64,000 nucleotides of DNA from Pleurodeles waltl. Taxonomy: Eukaryota; Chordata; Amphibia; Caudata; Salamandridae. Made by a program: the position numbers and the translations under genes. The notes under the pieces were generated by a model that was not told the origin of the DNA, made no database searches, and was given only the letters and a program-made list of their open reading frames with translations. Every line of letters begins with the position of its first letter. Within the stretch, counting starts at the first letter, position 1. The DNA lies in assembly GCF_031143425.1 (NCBI RefSeq), contig NC_090451.1:350928339-350992338 (forward strand), given 5' to 3'. Below are positions 12,385 through 23,600 of this stretch, in pieces.

Positions 12385-12450
12385 TGACGGTGGTCAGACT
12401 GCCACCACTGCCATGGCGGTCGACAGACCGCAAAACTCGTAATGGGGCCT
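12385..12450. mobile_element. Harbinger-type terminal inverted repeat end
   Basis: The last bases contain the hairpin-forming GGCGGTCGACAGACCGC and close with AACTCGTAATGGGGCCT, followed by TAA (12451-12453), which fits the 3-bp TWA target duplication of PIF/Harbinger elements. A closely similar end is present at about 29110-29150 (GGCGGTCTGTCG...AACTCGTAATGAGGC), showing a dispersed family. The matching left end is not visible before 9 kb, so the element is probably truncated or rearranged. Confidence 0.55.
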
Positions 12451-12620
12451 TAAGTCAATCATAAAAATGTGTCTCAAGCAAAGAAAAAAAATGTTGTTCC
12501 TCCTGCCTGTTAGCCGCACCCTGCAACCTCCTCTCTGAATTTCCACCTGAACTTTTAAAGCTCCTGTAATTAAATAAAACTCTTTTTTCCACTCGCAAAT
12601 GAGCTCAGCACCCTTTCCTT

Positions 12621-13123
12621 CAATCAATCAATCACTTATTAAGCACGCTACTCCCCCGGTAGGGTCTCAAGGAGCTGAGGGGATGAGGGGGTGGGGGGTC
12701 ACTACAGCTCGAATAGCCAGGTCTTGAGGCATTTTCTGAAGGTCAGGAGGTCCTGGGTCAGACGTAGGTTGACGGTGAAGGAATTCCAGGTTTTGGTGGC
12801 AAGGTGGGAGAAGGATCTGCCGCCAGTTGTGGTACAGGGGATGCGGGGGACGGTGGCGAGGGCGAGGTTGGCGGAGATGGCGGGTTGGCACATGGAAGCT
12901 CAGACGCTCGTTGAGGTAGGCAGGGCCTGCGTTGTGGAGTGCCTTGTGAGCTTGGATCAGGAGTTTGAAGAGGATCCTCTTGCTGACGGGTAGCCAATGA
13001 AGGTCTCTGAGGTGGGCTGAGATGTGTTTGTGGCGAAGGAGGTTAAGGATGAGGCGTGCAGAAGCGTTCTGAATGCGCTGAAGTTTCCTCTGGAGTTTGG
13101 ACGTTGTTCCAGCATAGAGTGCG
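12621..13123 (-). pseudogene. 5'-truncated CR1/L2-type LINE: RT C-terminus and 3' UTR
   Basis: On the minus strand the frame reads LQRKLQRIQNASARLIL, HISAHLRDLHWLPVSKRILFKLL, then RSFSHLATKTWNSF and FRKCLKTWLFEL before a stop near 12702. This is the conserved C-terminal tail of CR1/L2/Rex1-type non-LTR reverse transcriptases, with at least one frameshift between the two parts (about 12890). A short 3' UTR (CCTCAGCTCCTTGAGACCCT...) leads to the tail (GATT)n at 12621-12640. Flanking TTCCTT words at 12615-12620 and 13124-13129 may be the target-site duplication. The element is 5' truncated, as usual for LINEs. The same 3' end terminates the 20.65-25.61 kb array, so the two belong to one family. 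Confidence 0.82.
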
Positions 13124-13129
13124 TTCCTT

Positions 13130-14690
13130 GAACCTCCCTTTGATCTAAATGCTAGTCATCCCCTGATTTGTGTCCACGGGTCTGAGAGGTCAGCCAGTCC
13201 TCAGAGTCTTAGCTTTCTCAAATAAGATTCTTTTGTTGAGCCACTTGTAACTAACTCCGGCTGCCCTGGTCAGGGCGGTCAATGATTTTACCACCATTCC
13301 ACAGTTTTGAAAAATATTATTTAAACTTCCTGCCAGTAAAACTATTGCCAGCATTATAAGGGTCTTCCCTCTGCAAAAGCAATTCCCCTTTTCCCTGTAC
13401 TCACATTGGTTGCAGCGGGGTCCTCACTCCCAGTCGCTCTTGCGGAGGCTGTTCCTAGAACTAGCCTCCTCTGGTTTAATTGCCACTCAAGATGGTGGCC
13501 GCAGATCCTTGTGAGGTCATCACTCTACTGTTTCTACTTTAGTCTCGTCCTGTAGCTTCCCTCCAGCTGTTCCTATCAGGGAGCCGTGCACTTCAACTGT
13601 CATCTTGAGGAGAGTGAGCAGTGTTCCTGTGATGCTTGGCTTCAGTAAGAATTCTTTCAATATTGAGTAGTTAATTCTTTTTTCTTGGTACGGTGTGCAC
13701 ACGAGGGATTTTTTTCCCTTTTTCGAAAATCAGAATTTTTCCCTTCCAGCAACTGGCTATCAGCTTTCTGAGGAGAATCTGTTCTGGCTCAATTGAACAT
13801 CAAGCAAATGCAGTAAGGAATCCTTCCATATAATTTTCAGACTTGCCAATATATATTCAAATACATAGTTACATTCATATATAAATATATATATAAAAAA
13901 ACTCTTTGCCTTGCAGACTCATCAGTCTTAAGAGACAAACCTCTGAACTCAGACTGATGCCTTAGAGACTGTGATAGAGAAATCTGAACTTTGAGAAGGA
14001 GGTTGCTATTTCTGTAAAAGACAATAGTAAATTGTACATTTGCGCAATCTGGGACTGTTTTTCAGTACACTTTGGATTTATCTTCTGACTTCAGGAGAAA
14101 GGAAGATTCTGAGATAACATTGTTCTTTAGAGAGAGAGGTTAGTCTCTCAAAAGATTCAGGTCCTTCCCTTAAAGAATTCCCCAAAGGAAGAAAGAAGCA
14201 GGTTACAGAAGCACACACTGAATTTCCTATCTTCAAGTGGGAAACACAGGCAGGAACTGGATCTGGAGGCGGTCTCTCTTTTTCTATTCCCATTCCCCTT
14301 TGCCCTTAGCGGATGCAGGGTTCAGATAATAAGTTAAGGTCTGAGCACGCATCTGTTCGAGGGACTTGGGTAAAAGGCATATGCTCCTGTGGAAGTTTGA
14401 TTCAATTGGTAATCTTCTGACACTTACCAGAACAAATCCACAGACTCAACAGAGTTAAATCTTGCCACTGGAACCATGGATGGATTGGCCATTTATTCCA
14501 TTGGGTAGTTCCAGGAAGGTTCACGGGGACAGTGGAATCTTTGGACAACAGGAGTAGTATTCTATACATTGTGCTCTGGGGTGCAACAGGCCTGTGTGCC
14601 TGCTTTATGCACCCAAGGCACAATGGTGTTACAGAAGGAGCTGTAGACACTTGAGCAGCCAATTCTGTAATACTGATAACGCTAGCTAAT
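13130..14690. other. Unannotated intergenic DNA
   Basis: No domain-bearing frame, RNA gene or clear repeat was recognised. A short AT-rich run (ATATATA) sits near 13850-13895. Confidence 0.4.
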
Positions 14691-14716
14691 ATGTAGTGCT
14701 CAAGAGAGGGCGTTCC

Positions 14717-14752
14717 CTCATTTGCATGGGGGTTTGGCCCCATGCAAATGAG
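14717..14752. repeat. Perfect 15-bp inverted repeat carrying two octamer motifs
   Basis: CTCATTTGCATGGGG (14717-14731) and its exact reverse complement (14738-14752) are separated by six bases. Each arm contains the octamer ATTTGCAT/ATGCAAAT, the classical POU/Oct factor site. A second near-perfect hairpin follows at about 14902-14940 (TGCAGGTAGGTGCAGT pairing with ACTGCACCCACCTGCA, one mismatch), so the octamers are probably part of a hairpin-rich transposable element rather than a host enhancer. Confidence 0.8.
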
Positions 14753-15001
14753 CGAATCGCTTTACTTCTGCACCTGCACCGTTATATGGACGTATGCGCA
14801 GAGGTAAACATGCCTTTAGGAGGCACACTAAAAGTGAGCTACAAAAATGAAACCCTCTGTGGGAGGAGAAAGGGGATCCCATGGACCCTCCAGACATCTC
14901 CCTGCAGGTAGGTGCAGTCACTCACTGCACCCACCTGCAAGGGGATCTCTCTCCCCTCTTCGAAGTGCAGTCGGCATTCCACCTTCACTGTGAAACACTA
15001 A

Positions 15002-15631
15002 GGCCCTCATTCTGACCTTGGCGTGCGGCGGAGGCCGCCCGCCAAAGTCCCGCCGTCAGGTTACCGTTCCGCGGTCGAAAGACCGCGGCGGTAATTCTGA
15101 CTTTCCCGCTGGGCTGGCGGGCGGTCGCCTTCAGACCGCCAGCCAGCCCAGCGGGAAAGAGGCTTCCACGATGAAGCCGGCTCGGAATCGAGCCGGCGGA
15201 GTGGAAGCTGTGCGACGGGTGCAGTTGCACCCGTCGCGTATTTCACTGTCTGCGCAGCAGACAGTGAAATACATGTAGGGGCCCTCTTACGGGGGCCCCT
15301 GCAATGCCCATGCCAGTGGCATGGGCACTGCAGGGGCCCCCAGGGGCCCCGCGACCCCCCCTACCGCCATCCGGATCCCGGCGGTCCGACCGCCGGGATC
15401 TGGATGGCGGTAGGGGGGGTCGGAATCCCCGCTGCGGTGCAGCAAGCTGCGCCGCCGCGGAGGATTCAATGGGGCGGCGGTACACTGGCGGGACCCCGCC
15501 AGTGGTGCCGGTCCGACCGCGGCTTTACCGCCGTGGTCGGAATCCCCATTGGAGCACCGCTGGCCTGTCGGCGGTGCTCCCGCGGTCCTCCGCCCTGGCG
15601 GTCAAAGACCGCCAGGGTCAGAATGACCACC
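15002..15631. mobile_element. Hairpin-built GC-rich MITE (630 bp), Harbinger-type, TSD TAA
   Basis: The block begins GGCCCTCATTCTGACCTTGG and ends in a diverged inverted copy (GCCAGGGTCAGAATGACCACC). TAA flanks it at 14999-15001 and 15632-15634, the 3-bp duplication typical of PIF/Harbinger. It contains no ORF of note. Internally it is a string of inverted repeats: about 15105-15160 (CCCGCTGGGCTGGCGG and partner), 15216-15240 (CGACGGGTGCA / TGCACCCGTCG), 15243-15271, 15281-15348, a stem of about 34 bp at 15353-15421, and 15570-15620. It is a non-autonomous element moved by a transposase encoded elsewhere. Confidence 0.82.
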
Positions 15632-15639
15632 TAAGTGGC

Positions 15640-16000
15640 TTTGAAACAGGTGCTCCATATTTCACCTGACTGTGCTGCCCCCAGGGCAGCTCAAGTTCAC
15701 CACAGCACTGGGGCGGCACACTCTGCATAATAGGGGGCACTTTTGAAAGGAGCGCCTTGGTACAAACAGGGAAAGTGCATCATATATATAATACAGCCCT
15801 TGTTTTAGAAACTCCATGGCACTGCCTCTCTCTAGAGCTCACACGGGCTTAAGGCAGCATCCAAAAAGAAAGAAAGGGAGAGAGAGTGATTGGCATGAAA
15901 CAGACAGGAAAGGAGCAGGAGCTGAGTTATTGTTTTGTCCGTGCTGCTGTTTGTTCCCAGTCCAGCCCTGCATCAAAGTGTTCAATAAAGCTTATGTATT
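15640..16000. other. Sequence flanking the MITE, no gene recognised
   Basis: This short stretch contains CCCCCAGGGCAGC/GGGGCGGCAC-type words and an ATATATATA run. No coding region was recognised. It may be the right part of the hairpin-rich element that the MITE landed in. Confidence 0.35.
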
Positions 16001-16001
16001 C

Positions 16002-16275
16002 AGGACAAACATCAAATCAATATATTTATTTTGTGTTTGACAACACCAGTAGTGCTGTCATCAAGTTAAAACTAAATGGAGTCCAGCTGACGGGTGGACG
16101 TGCTTTTTCCAAGGCTTCACCAAAATAGGAAAGTGTCTGGTTCCAAATATCTAGAAGTCATGGTATAAGAGAAACTCGATTAATGAGACATTGAATCTCA
16201 AAATGGTGTTAAATCCAAGATGACCATGATGGCAAGAAGGTCAAAGACACATGGTCCCTCGTGGAAAAATGGGGT
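16002..16275. repeat. Copy 1 of a duplicated ~275-bp block
   Basis: From AGGACAAACATC to about 16275 this sequence matches 17713-17985 with scattered differences (for example TTTGTGTTTGACAACACC, CATCAAGTTAAAACTAAATG and ATGGTATAAGAGAAACTC appear in both in the same order). By eye the identity is in the high eighties percent. The repeat belongs to no family I recognise. Confidence 0.75.
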
Positions 16276-17040
16276 TCAAGGATACTATGGCGATCAGCTG
16301 TTTATTTCGTGATTTCTTTACATAAATAGGTCATCTGGAAAAAACGTATATGATTACCATAATAACGTTATAATTTTCTGAGGGTGGTAGATCTGCGATA
16401 AAGTAAATGGCAATAGTATTCCAATGGTAAGGTGCAGCTGGTAACAGTTGCAAAAGGATTACTAGAACACGTATTCCAAGCAGAGACACTAAAAGTTGTT
16501 ACAAACTGTGTTGTGGCTAGTTTGACAGCAGGTCAACACAAAAAGCACAGAGTTAAACGCAATTTAGTCTTAGGCCAAAGTGCCTTGTAATGACCGTTGT
16601 CACACAAATGCATGATTTGCTGCTGTACTTTACAAATAGATATTCGAATTGACGGTCATGAATGCTGCTTTTGTCTCATTGTTTTCACAGTAAAGGAAAG
16701 CACTGGCACAACCCATAAGTCTAGCATTGGCCGACAGTCTTTTGACAGTTCTTGTTTTGTCACAGATTTTGCAAAACTTTATTGTTTTGGAATTTGCTGA
16801 ACAAAAACATTGGTGAAGGGCAAAAAAGTTGCTTTAGACGCAAAATGGCTGAAGTCGGCTACCAAATTTCCTGTTGATCCATGTTGGAGTGAGTGGAATT
16901 AAAATGTGAATGACAGAACCACAGACTAATGAACAATGTCTGTCTGAAAACATAGGTAACTAAGTTATACACATAACTGTAGTAAAATCAAAAGGACTTG
17001 GCCACACATACCTGAAAAAGCCAATCAGTCTGGCACTGGG
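16276..17040. other. Intergenic, partly duplicated
   Basis: No gene recognised. Part of it (about 16900-17010, AATGTGAATGACAGAACC ... AAAGGACTTGGCCACACA) is similar to about 17540-17690, so the local duplication is larger than the 275-bp block and has been rearranged. Confidence 0.4.
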
Positions 17041-17135
<95 letters not shown>

Positions 17136-17137
17136 AG
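17041..17137. repeat. (AAAG)n microsatellite, ~24 units
   Basis: An uninterrupted run of AGAA/AAAG tetranucleotides covers about 97 bases. Such purine tracts are hypervariable and can form triplex DNA. Confidence 0.97.
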
Positions 17138-17712
17138 GACAGCCTGACAGGACTGCAAAGCTAGAGCATCCTCATGAGCGTATATTCAGAGCTCATGTGA
17201 GCTACTGGTATGGTGTAAACAAGAAGCAGTCAAAAAAACAAAGGTCACTTTAAAAGGAATTTACAATAGCATTGGCAGAACACAGAAACTGATAGAGCGG
17301 GAATGTGCCCTGTGCTCTCATCTGGTAAACGTGCCCTGCTATCAAATCAGGCTCTACAAACAGAGGCAACACTAAAGTAATAATAAAGTTAAAACAAAAA
17401 ATGTCACTGAAGGGAAACACCTTGTGTGCGGATGTGCTCCTTATGAAAGGGCTAAGTGCAGTGTCTCAATGTGAAGTTAGCCAGTGGCTGAAGTGGGCTG
17501 ACCCACTGCCCCATGCTGTATGCTGCAGTGGGCAGAAACCAAAGTGTGAATGACACAAGAACAGACCAGTGGATGAAGAGAGGTGGCTGAAAGCCCTTGA
17601 CATGAAGATAGGTGGCTGAAAGCCCCTTGACGGAAGCATATTAGGCATATAATTTTAGTAAAGTCCAAAGGTCTTGGCTAACATCACACCTAAACATTCA
17701 TATCTCATAGGG
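17138..17712. other. Intergenic between repeat copies
   Basis: Contains a short local duplication, AGGTGGCTGAAAGCCC, at about 17580-17632. No gene was recognised. Confidence 0.4.
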
Positions 17713-17985
17713 CAGGACATACATTAAATCAATATTCATTTTGTGTTTGACAACACCGGTAGCGTTGCCATCAAGTTAAAACTAAATGGAGTCCAGCTGA
17801 CAGGTGGACATGCTTTGTTCATGGTTTCACCAAAATAAGAAAGTGTTTGGTTCCAAACATCTAGAAGACATGGTATAAGAGAAACTCTATTAATGACACA
17901 TTGAATCTCAAAATATTGTGAAATCCAAGATGACCATAATGGCAACAAGTGCAAAGACAGCTGTACGTGGTCCTTGGTGGACAAA
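17713..17985. repeat. Copy 2 of the duplicated ~275-bp block
   Basis: Partner of 16002-16275 in the same orientation, about 1.7 kb apart. A 184-codon minus-strand frame (17736-18290) overlaps it, but the equivalent frame is broken in copy 1, so it is not a gene. Confidence 0.75.
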
Positions 17986-19137
17986 GGGTGCTCGTATATG
18001 AAGAGAGACAGACATGGAGTGAAACCACTGCAGGTGGAAGAGCTGCAGGCAAGAAACAATTCTGACCCCGCCCTAACCCATGCAACATCACAGGCTAAAC
18101 CAATCGTGCTCTGGCCTGCACTGACATTCTGACCTACATCAGCTATGATTCTGACCCACACAGAACCTGCAGCTGACATCTTCTGTCTGCTCTGACAGGA
18201 GGAAAATGTCAGTGAATTTGTTCCCAGAATCAGAGTGAAACTAGCAAACAAAGGACCAACTAGTTGCAGTGTTAGCTGGTTATTCCTCATTCCAGGGACA
18301 AACCTGTAATTGCTGGGTTTTAGTTAGGGGATACCAGCTTAAAGCAGAGATGCTGGCTTCATGGTATCACCACAACAAAATCCAACCAATTCATACAGAT
18401 GGCCATTACCTGTTGCCAAATTTTTCTAGTTCATAAAATAACAAGATGTAAACCCTAGCTTATAAATACTTCTAGCCCTAACTCACCACCCACAATAATC
18501 AACTGAGAAACTCATATCCCACTCTTCGACCACCACTCCATCTTCTCATGTAGTTCATGTTCAACCAACCAACTTGCTTCTCGCCTGGTGTATTAGGAGA
18601 CGGGTTACCATTTTCCTGTAATATTTTTCTGTTCCTTAGTTTTTAACAAAGACTGCCATTCAAACTAGGACATTTTCTGATTCATTAATCAGTTTTGAAA
18701 GATGTGTGTTTGGATGTCAACAAAAGGGGTGTAACAACTATTTTCTGGCCTTTAACTATACCCCCAACCAAATTACGGAAATTAAATCTCAATACTTCCC
18801 CGGTGACTGCCAGGGTGTCTGCTCACTCCTGTGCCACACATTTTCCCCAATGTTTGCATAGAATTTGTACACCCTTTGGAAGGGCACTTTACTTAACATT
18901 TCTGTCTCATGACCTTGACATTGATATATGCCAGTAAGGCACTCAATGAGTTAATACTCCTTGCAATGATAACCTCATATTGTTTGAGAAGGGACCCCAG
19001 TGAGTTTACCAACGTTCGCCCAGAATTGCTCATCTGGACTGAATTCTTATTTATCTGATTTTGCAGAGTCACAAGTGATTACATTTAAAGTGCTTCCTTG
19101 AGGTATTATGATACCACAAAATAATTAAAAGCCTTTA
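17986..19137. other. Unannotated intergenic DNA
   Basis: No recognisable coding region, RNA gene or repeat structure was seen. Confidence 0.35.
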
Positions 19138-19691
19138 GGGCCTAACTTAGATGATGGCATGCAGCCCGTTTTGCCATCAGAGAGACGGAGTAAGTTACTC
19201 CATCGCCCTGACAGAGGTGCAACCGGCCAAATTGAGAAATGACCACCAAGCAGGCGGTCATTTCTAAAGCATTGGCAGGAACTGCCGTCACTGTGGTTCC
19301 TGTTAATGCGTTCCTGAGTTTGGTGCACTGCTCTGTCAACCTGACGAAGCTTGCACCAAACTGGTTTCTTTTTTTTTTGAGGAGGGATTTTCTTTTTGAA
19401 AATAAAAAAGAAAATGCTCTGCTCACCAGGGGAGTCCTCTCCCATGGTGGGGGGAATATTTAGCATTTTTTACTGGCCTTTACTGCCAGAGTTTTCCTGG
19501 CAGTGACGAGCAGTGAAAACTGACTTCTATTCCGCCCATCTAAATGAGGGGGGCAAAATTAGAGGTCTGCCCCGACGGCCCTCACTCTTCAGGCCATGAT
19601 TAAACCTATGGTCCATCCGCATCTAAATCGGGCGGGCAGACCTTTATCTTGGCAGTATGTATAGGCGGGCGCCAAGTTATAATTCAGACCC
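19138..19691. mobile_element. MITE with diverged terminal inverted repeats
   Basis: The left end GGGCCTAACTTAGATGATGGC and the right end (inverted: GGGTCTGAATTATAACTTGGC) are related imperfect inverted repeats that both abut TTA/TAA at 19135-19137 and 19692-19694. Inner sequence carries inverted words such as GGCGGTCATTTC / GAAATGACCACC near 19235-19262 and GTTTGGTGCA / TGCACCAAAC at about 19318-19362. There is no ORF. The ends resemble, but differ from, the 15.0 and 44.3 kb MITEs, so this is probably another non-autonomous DNA transposon family. The superfamily is uncertain. Confidence 0.6.
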
Positions 19692-19694
19692 TAA

Positions 19695-20645
19695 ATCATC
19701 TTCCTCCACCTCAATTTTCTGGATTTTAATTAATATAATAATATATAATATGATATATAATTATAACACAGTACTGAAATACCAGAGTTTCAATCCCAGA
19801 GGCCTGAGTGATATTCAGGCACATTTTAAGACTCCAGTTTAGTTGTACGTTTAAAGATAGCTGTTTGTCAAATATAGTAAAATAACACCTTGAAGCCAGG
19901 AGCTACCCTCACAAAATTGTAAAGACAGCTCTAAAGAAGGCCTGGTTCTCACCCAGGCATGAACTGTTGTCCCTTAAATGAAAAAGGAATCTGATAAACT
20001 CCTTTGTGTTACAACGTTTAATGCACATACCAACATAATTGTGAAAATCATTAAAAACATTGGATTATTTTAAAAGCAGGAGACCTTGCATTGGACCTCT
20101 CTATGTTTGCCTATAAATGAGGTTAAAACATCAAGGTGCACATTGTTCATACTGTTGAAAGAAAAGTCATGGAAAAAACACCATAGCCACACCGTTAGGA
20201 TTAGCAGTAATAACTGAGCATTTTAATTGTGGGAATTGTGAAGGATGTCAATACACCTTTCACTCTAAAACTTTCATTCATATCAATGTGAAACAAGAAC
20301 TGAAATTTCTCTCATATTGTACTTCCATTCATGTGTTTTACAGCATATGGTGTCTCTGTGAACTAATCTAGGTGAACCAGACTGTGCAAACTATAAAAGG
20401 TGAGAATAGGCTAACACAGAAGTAGGCTCTACTGCAAGAATACCTCTGCACCATTGATAAACCCATTTTCTTGGAAAGTAATTGAGATGGTGAAGAAACC
20501 ACAGAGAGGATGAGACCTTCAATAGATTCTACAAAGGATGGAATGCTACTTGAATGAGATAAAACTCAATATCATGGATGAGTAAACTAACATTGCTGGA
20601 GATTGGAGCCTATCCACAAACTGCATTTTGCAGTTCATTTAGTAG
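19695..20645. other. AT-rich intergenic DNA
   Basis: A run of AT dinucleotides lies near 19730-19765. No gene or named repeat was recognised. Confidence 0.4.
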
Positions 20646-20652
20646 TACTACA

Positions 20653-23600
20653 GGTCCTGAACTCGCCCCTCACGACCGCAGCACCAACCTGCTGCCTTAT
20701 GCCTCTGCCCCACGACCACGCTGCCGTCTGCGTGTTCGAGGCCCTCCTCCACCCGCAGGCATCCTCCTGCGCCTCATCCCTGGTGGCTAGTGGGCTCACT
20801 TGACCCGAGTGCCGCTTCCGCCGTCCCGTAACTTTGTTTTTCAGCTTTTTTCCGCTTTTCTGCGCCTCGCCGCCGGCGCTTTTTGCCCCATTGTGCCCCC
20901 CTGATTGCTGTCTCCCCGATCGTATTTAATCCCAGTATTGTGTCCATATTGTGTTTTTTCCTGCATTTGTGACTGTTTTTGCCCGATTTCTGTGCCTTTC
21001 GCCCCTTGTGCGCTCCTCGACCCCAGCCGCTGCTTCCCTGCGGCCCCGCCCCCCTCGCGCCCCCATTTGCCGCTCCCTCCCGCCTCCCGCCTCCCAGCTG
21101 CTCCTCCCTCCCCCCTCCCTTCTTAATGGCTGGCGCTGCGCGTCGCCAGTGAGCGAGTTCGGACCTGGTTCAGGTCCTGAACTCGCCCCTCACGACCGCA
21201 GCACCAACCTGCTGCCTTCTGCCTCTGCCCCACGACCACGCTGCCGTCTGCGTGTTCGAGGCCCTCCTCCACCCGCAGGCATCCTCCTGCGCCTCATCCC
21301 TGGTGGCTAGTGGGCTCACTTGACCCGAGTGCCGCTTCCGCCGTCCCGTAAGTTTGTTTTTCAGCTTTTTTCCGCTTTTCTGCGCCTCGCCGCCGGCGCT
21401 TTTTGCCCCATTGTGCCCCCCTGATTGCTGTCTCCCCGATCGTATTTAATCCCAGTATTGTGTCCATATTGTGTTTTTTCCTGCATTTGTGACTGTTTTT
21501 GCCCGATTTCTGTGCCTTTCGCCCCTTGTGCGCTCCTCGACCCCAGCCGCTGCTTCCCTGCGGCCCCGCCCCCCTCGCGCCCCCATTTGCCGCTCCCTCC
21601 CGCCTCCCGCCTCCCAGCTGCTCCTCCCTCCCCCCTCCCTTCTTAATGGCTGGCGCTGCGCGTCGCCAGTGAGCGAGTTCGGACCTGGTTCAGGTCCTGA
21701 ACTCGCCCCTCACGACCGCAGCACCAACCTGCTGCCTTCTGCCTCTGCCCCACGACCACGCTGCCGTCTGCGTGTTCGAGGCCCTCCTCCACCCGCAGGC
21801 ATCCTCCTGCGCCTCATCCCTGGTGGCTAGTGGGCTCACTTGACCCGAGTGCCGCTTCCGCCGTCCCGTAAGTTTGTTTTTCAGCTTTTTTCCGCTTTTC
21901 TGCGCCTCGTCGCCGGCGCTTTTTGCCCCATTGTGCCCCCCTGATTGCTGTCTCCCCGATCGTATTTAATCCCAGTATTGTGTCCATATTGTGTTTTTTC
22001 CTGCATTTGTGATTGTTTTTGCCCGATTTCTGTGCCTTTCGCCCCTTGTGCGCTCCTCGACCCCAGCCGCTGCTTCCCTGCGGCCCGCCCCCCTCGCGCC
22101 CCCATTTGCCGCTCCCTCCCGCCTCCCGCCTCCCAGCTGCTCCTCCCTCCCCCCTCCCTTCTTAATGGCTGGCGCTGCGCATCGCCAGTGAGCGAGTTCG
22201 GACCTGGTTCAGGTCCTGAACTCGCCCCTCACGACCGCAGCACCAACCTGCTGCCTTCTGCCTCTGCCCCATGACCACGCTGCCGTCTGCGTGTTCGAGG
22301 CCCTCCTCCACCCGCAGGCATCCTCCTGCGCCTCATGCCTGGTGGCTAGTGGGCTCACTTGACCCGAGTGCCGCTTCCGCCGTCCCGTAAGTTTGTTTTT
22401 CAGCTTTTTTCCGCTTTTCTGCGCCTCGCCGCCGGCGCTTTTTGCCCCATTGTGCCCCCCTGATTGCTGTCTCCCCGATCGTATTTAATCCCAGTATTGT
22501 GTCCATATTGTGTTTTTTCCTGCATTTGTGACTGTTTTTGCCCGATTTCTGTGCCTTTCGCCCCTTGTGCGCTCCTCGACCCCAGCCGCTGCTTCCCTGC
22601 GGCCCCGCCCCCCTCGCGCCCCCATTTGCCGCTCCCTCCCGCCTCCCGCCTCCCAGCTGCTCCTCCCTCCCCCCTCCCTTCTTAATGGCTGGCGCTGCGC
22701 GTCGCCAGTGAGCGAGTTCGGACCTGGTTCAGGTCCTGAACTCGCCCCTCACGACCGCAGCACCAACCTGCTGCCTTCTGCCTCTGCCCCACGACCACGC
22801 TGCCGTCTGCGTGTTCGAGGCCCTCCTCCACCCGCAGGCATCCTCCTGCGCCTCATCCCTGGTGGCTAGTGGGCTCACTTGACCCGAGTGCCGCTTCCGC
22901 CGTCCCGTAAGTTTGTTTTTCAGCTTTTTTCCGCTTTTCTGCGCCTCGCCGCCGGCGCTTTTTGCCCCATTGTGCCCCCCTGATTGCTGTCTCCCCGATC
23001 GTATTTAATCCCAGTATTGTGTCCATATTGTGTTTTTTCCTGCATTTGTGACTGTTTTTGCCCGATTTCTGTGCCTTTCGCCCCTTGTGCGCTCCTCGAC
23101 CCCAGCCGCTGCTTCCCTGCGGCCCGCCCCCCTCGCGCCCCCATTTGCCGCTCCCTCCCGCCTCCCGCCTCCCGCCTCCCAGCTGCTCCTCCCTCCCCCC
23201 TCCCTTCTTAATGGCTGGCGCTGCGCGTCGCCAGTGAGCGAGTTCGGACCTGGTTCAGGTCCTGAACTCGCCCCTCACGACCGCAGCACCAACCTGCTGC
23301 CTTCTGCCTCTGCCCCACGACCACGCTGCCGTCTGCGTGTTCGAGGCCCTCCTCCACCCGCAGGCATCCTCCTGCGCCTCATCCCTGGTGGCTAGTGGGC
23401 TCACTTGACCCGAGTGCCGCTTCCGCCGTCCCGTAAGTTTGTTTTTCAGCTTTTTTCCGCTTTTCTGCGCCTCGCCGCCGGCGCTTTTTGCCCCATTGTG
23501 CCCCCCTGATTGCTGTCTCCCCAATCGTATTTAATCCCAGTATTGTGTCCATATTGTGTTTTTTCCTGCATTTGTGACTGTTTTTGCCCGATTTCTGTGC

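Noticed and set aside
17736..18290. 184-codon minus-strand frame
   Set aside because: It overlaps a repeated block whose other copy (16.0-16.3 kb) does not keep the frame, and shows no recognisable domain.
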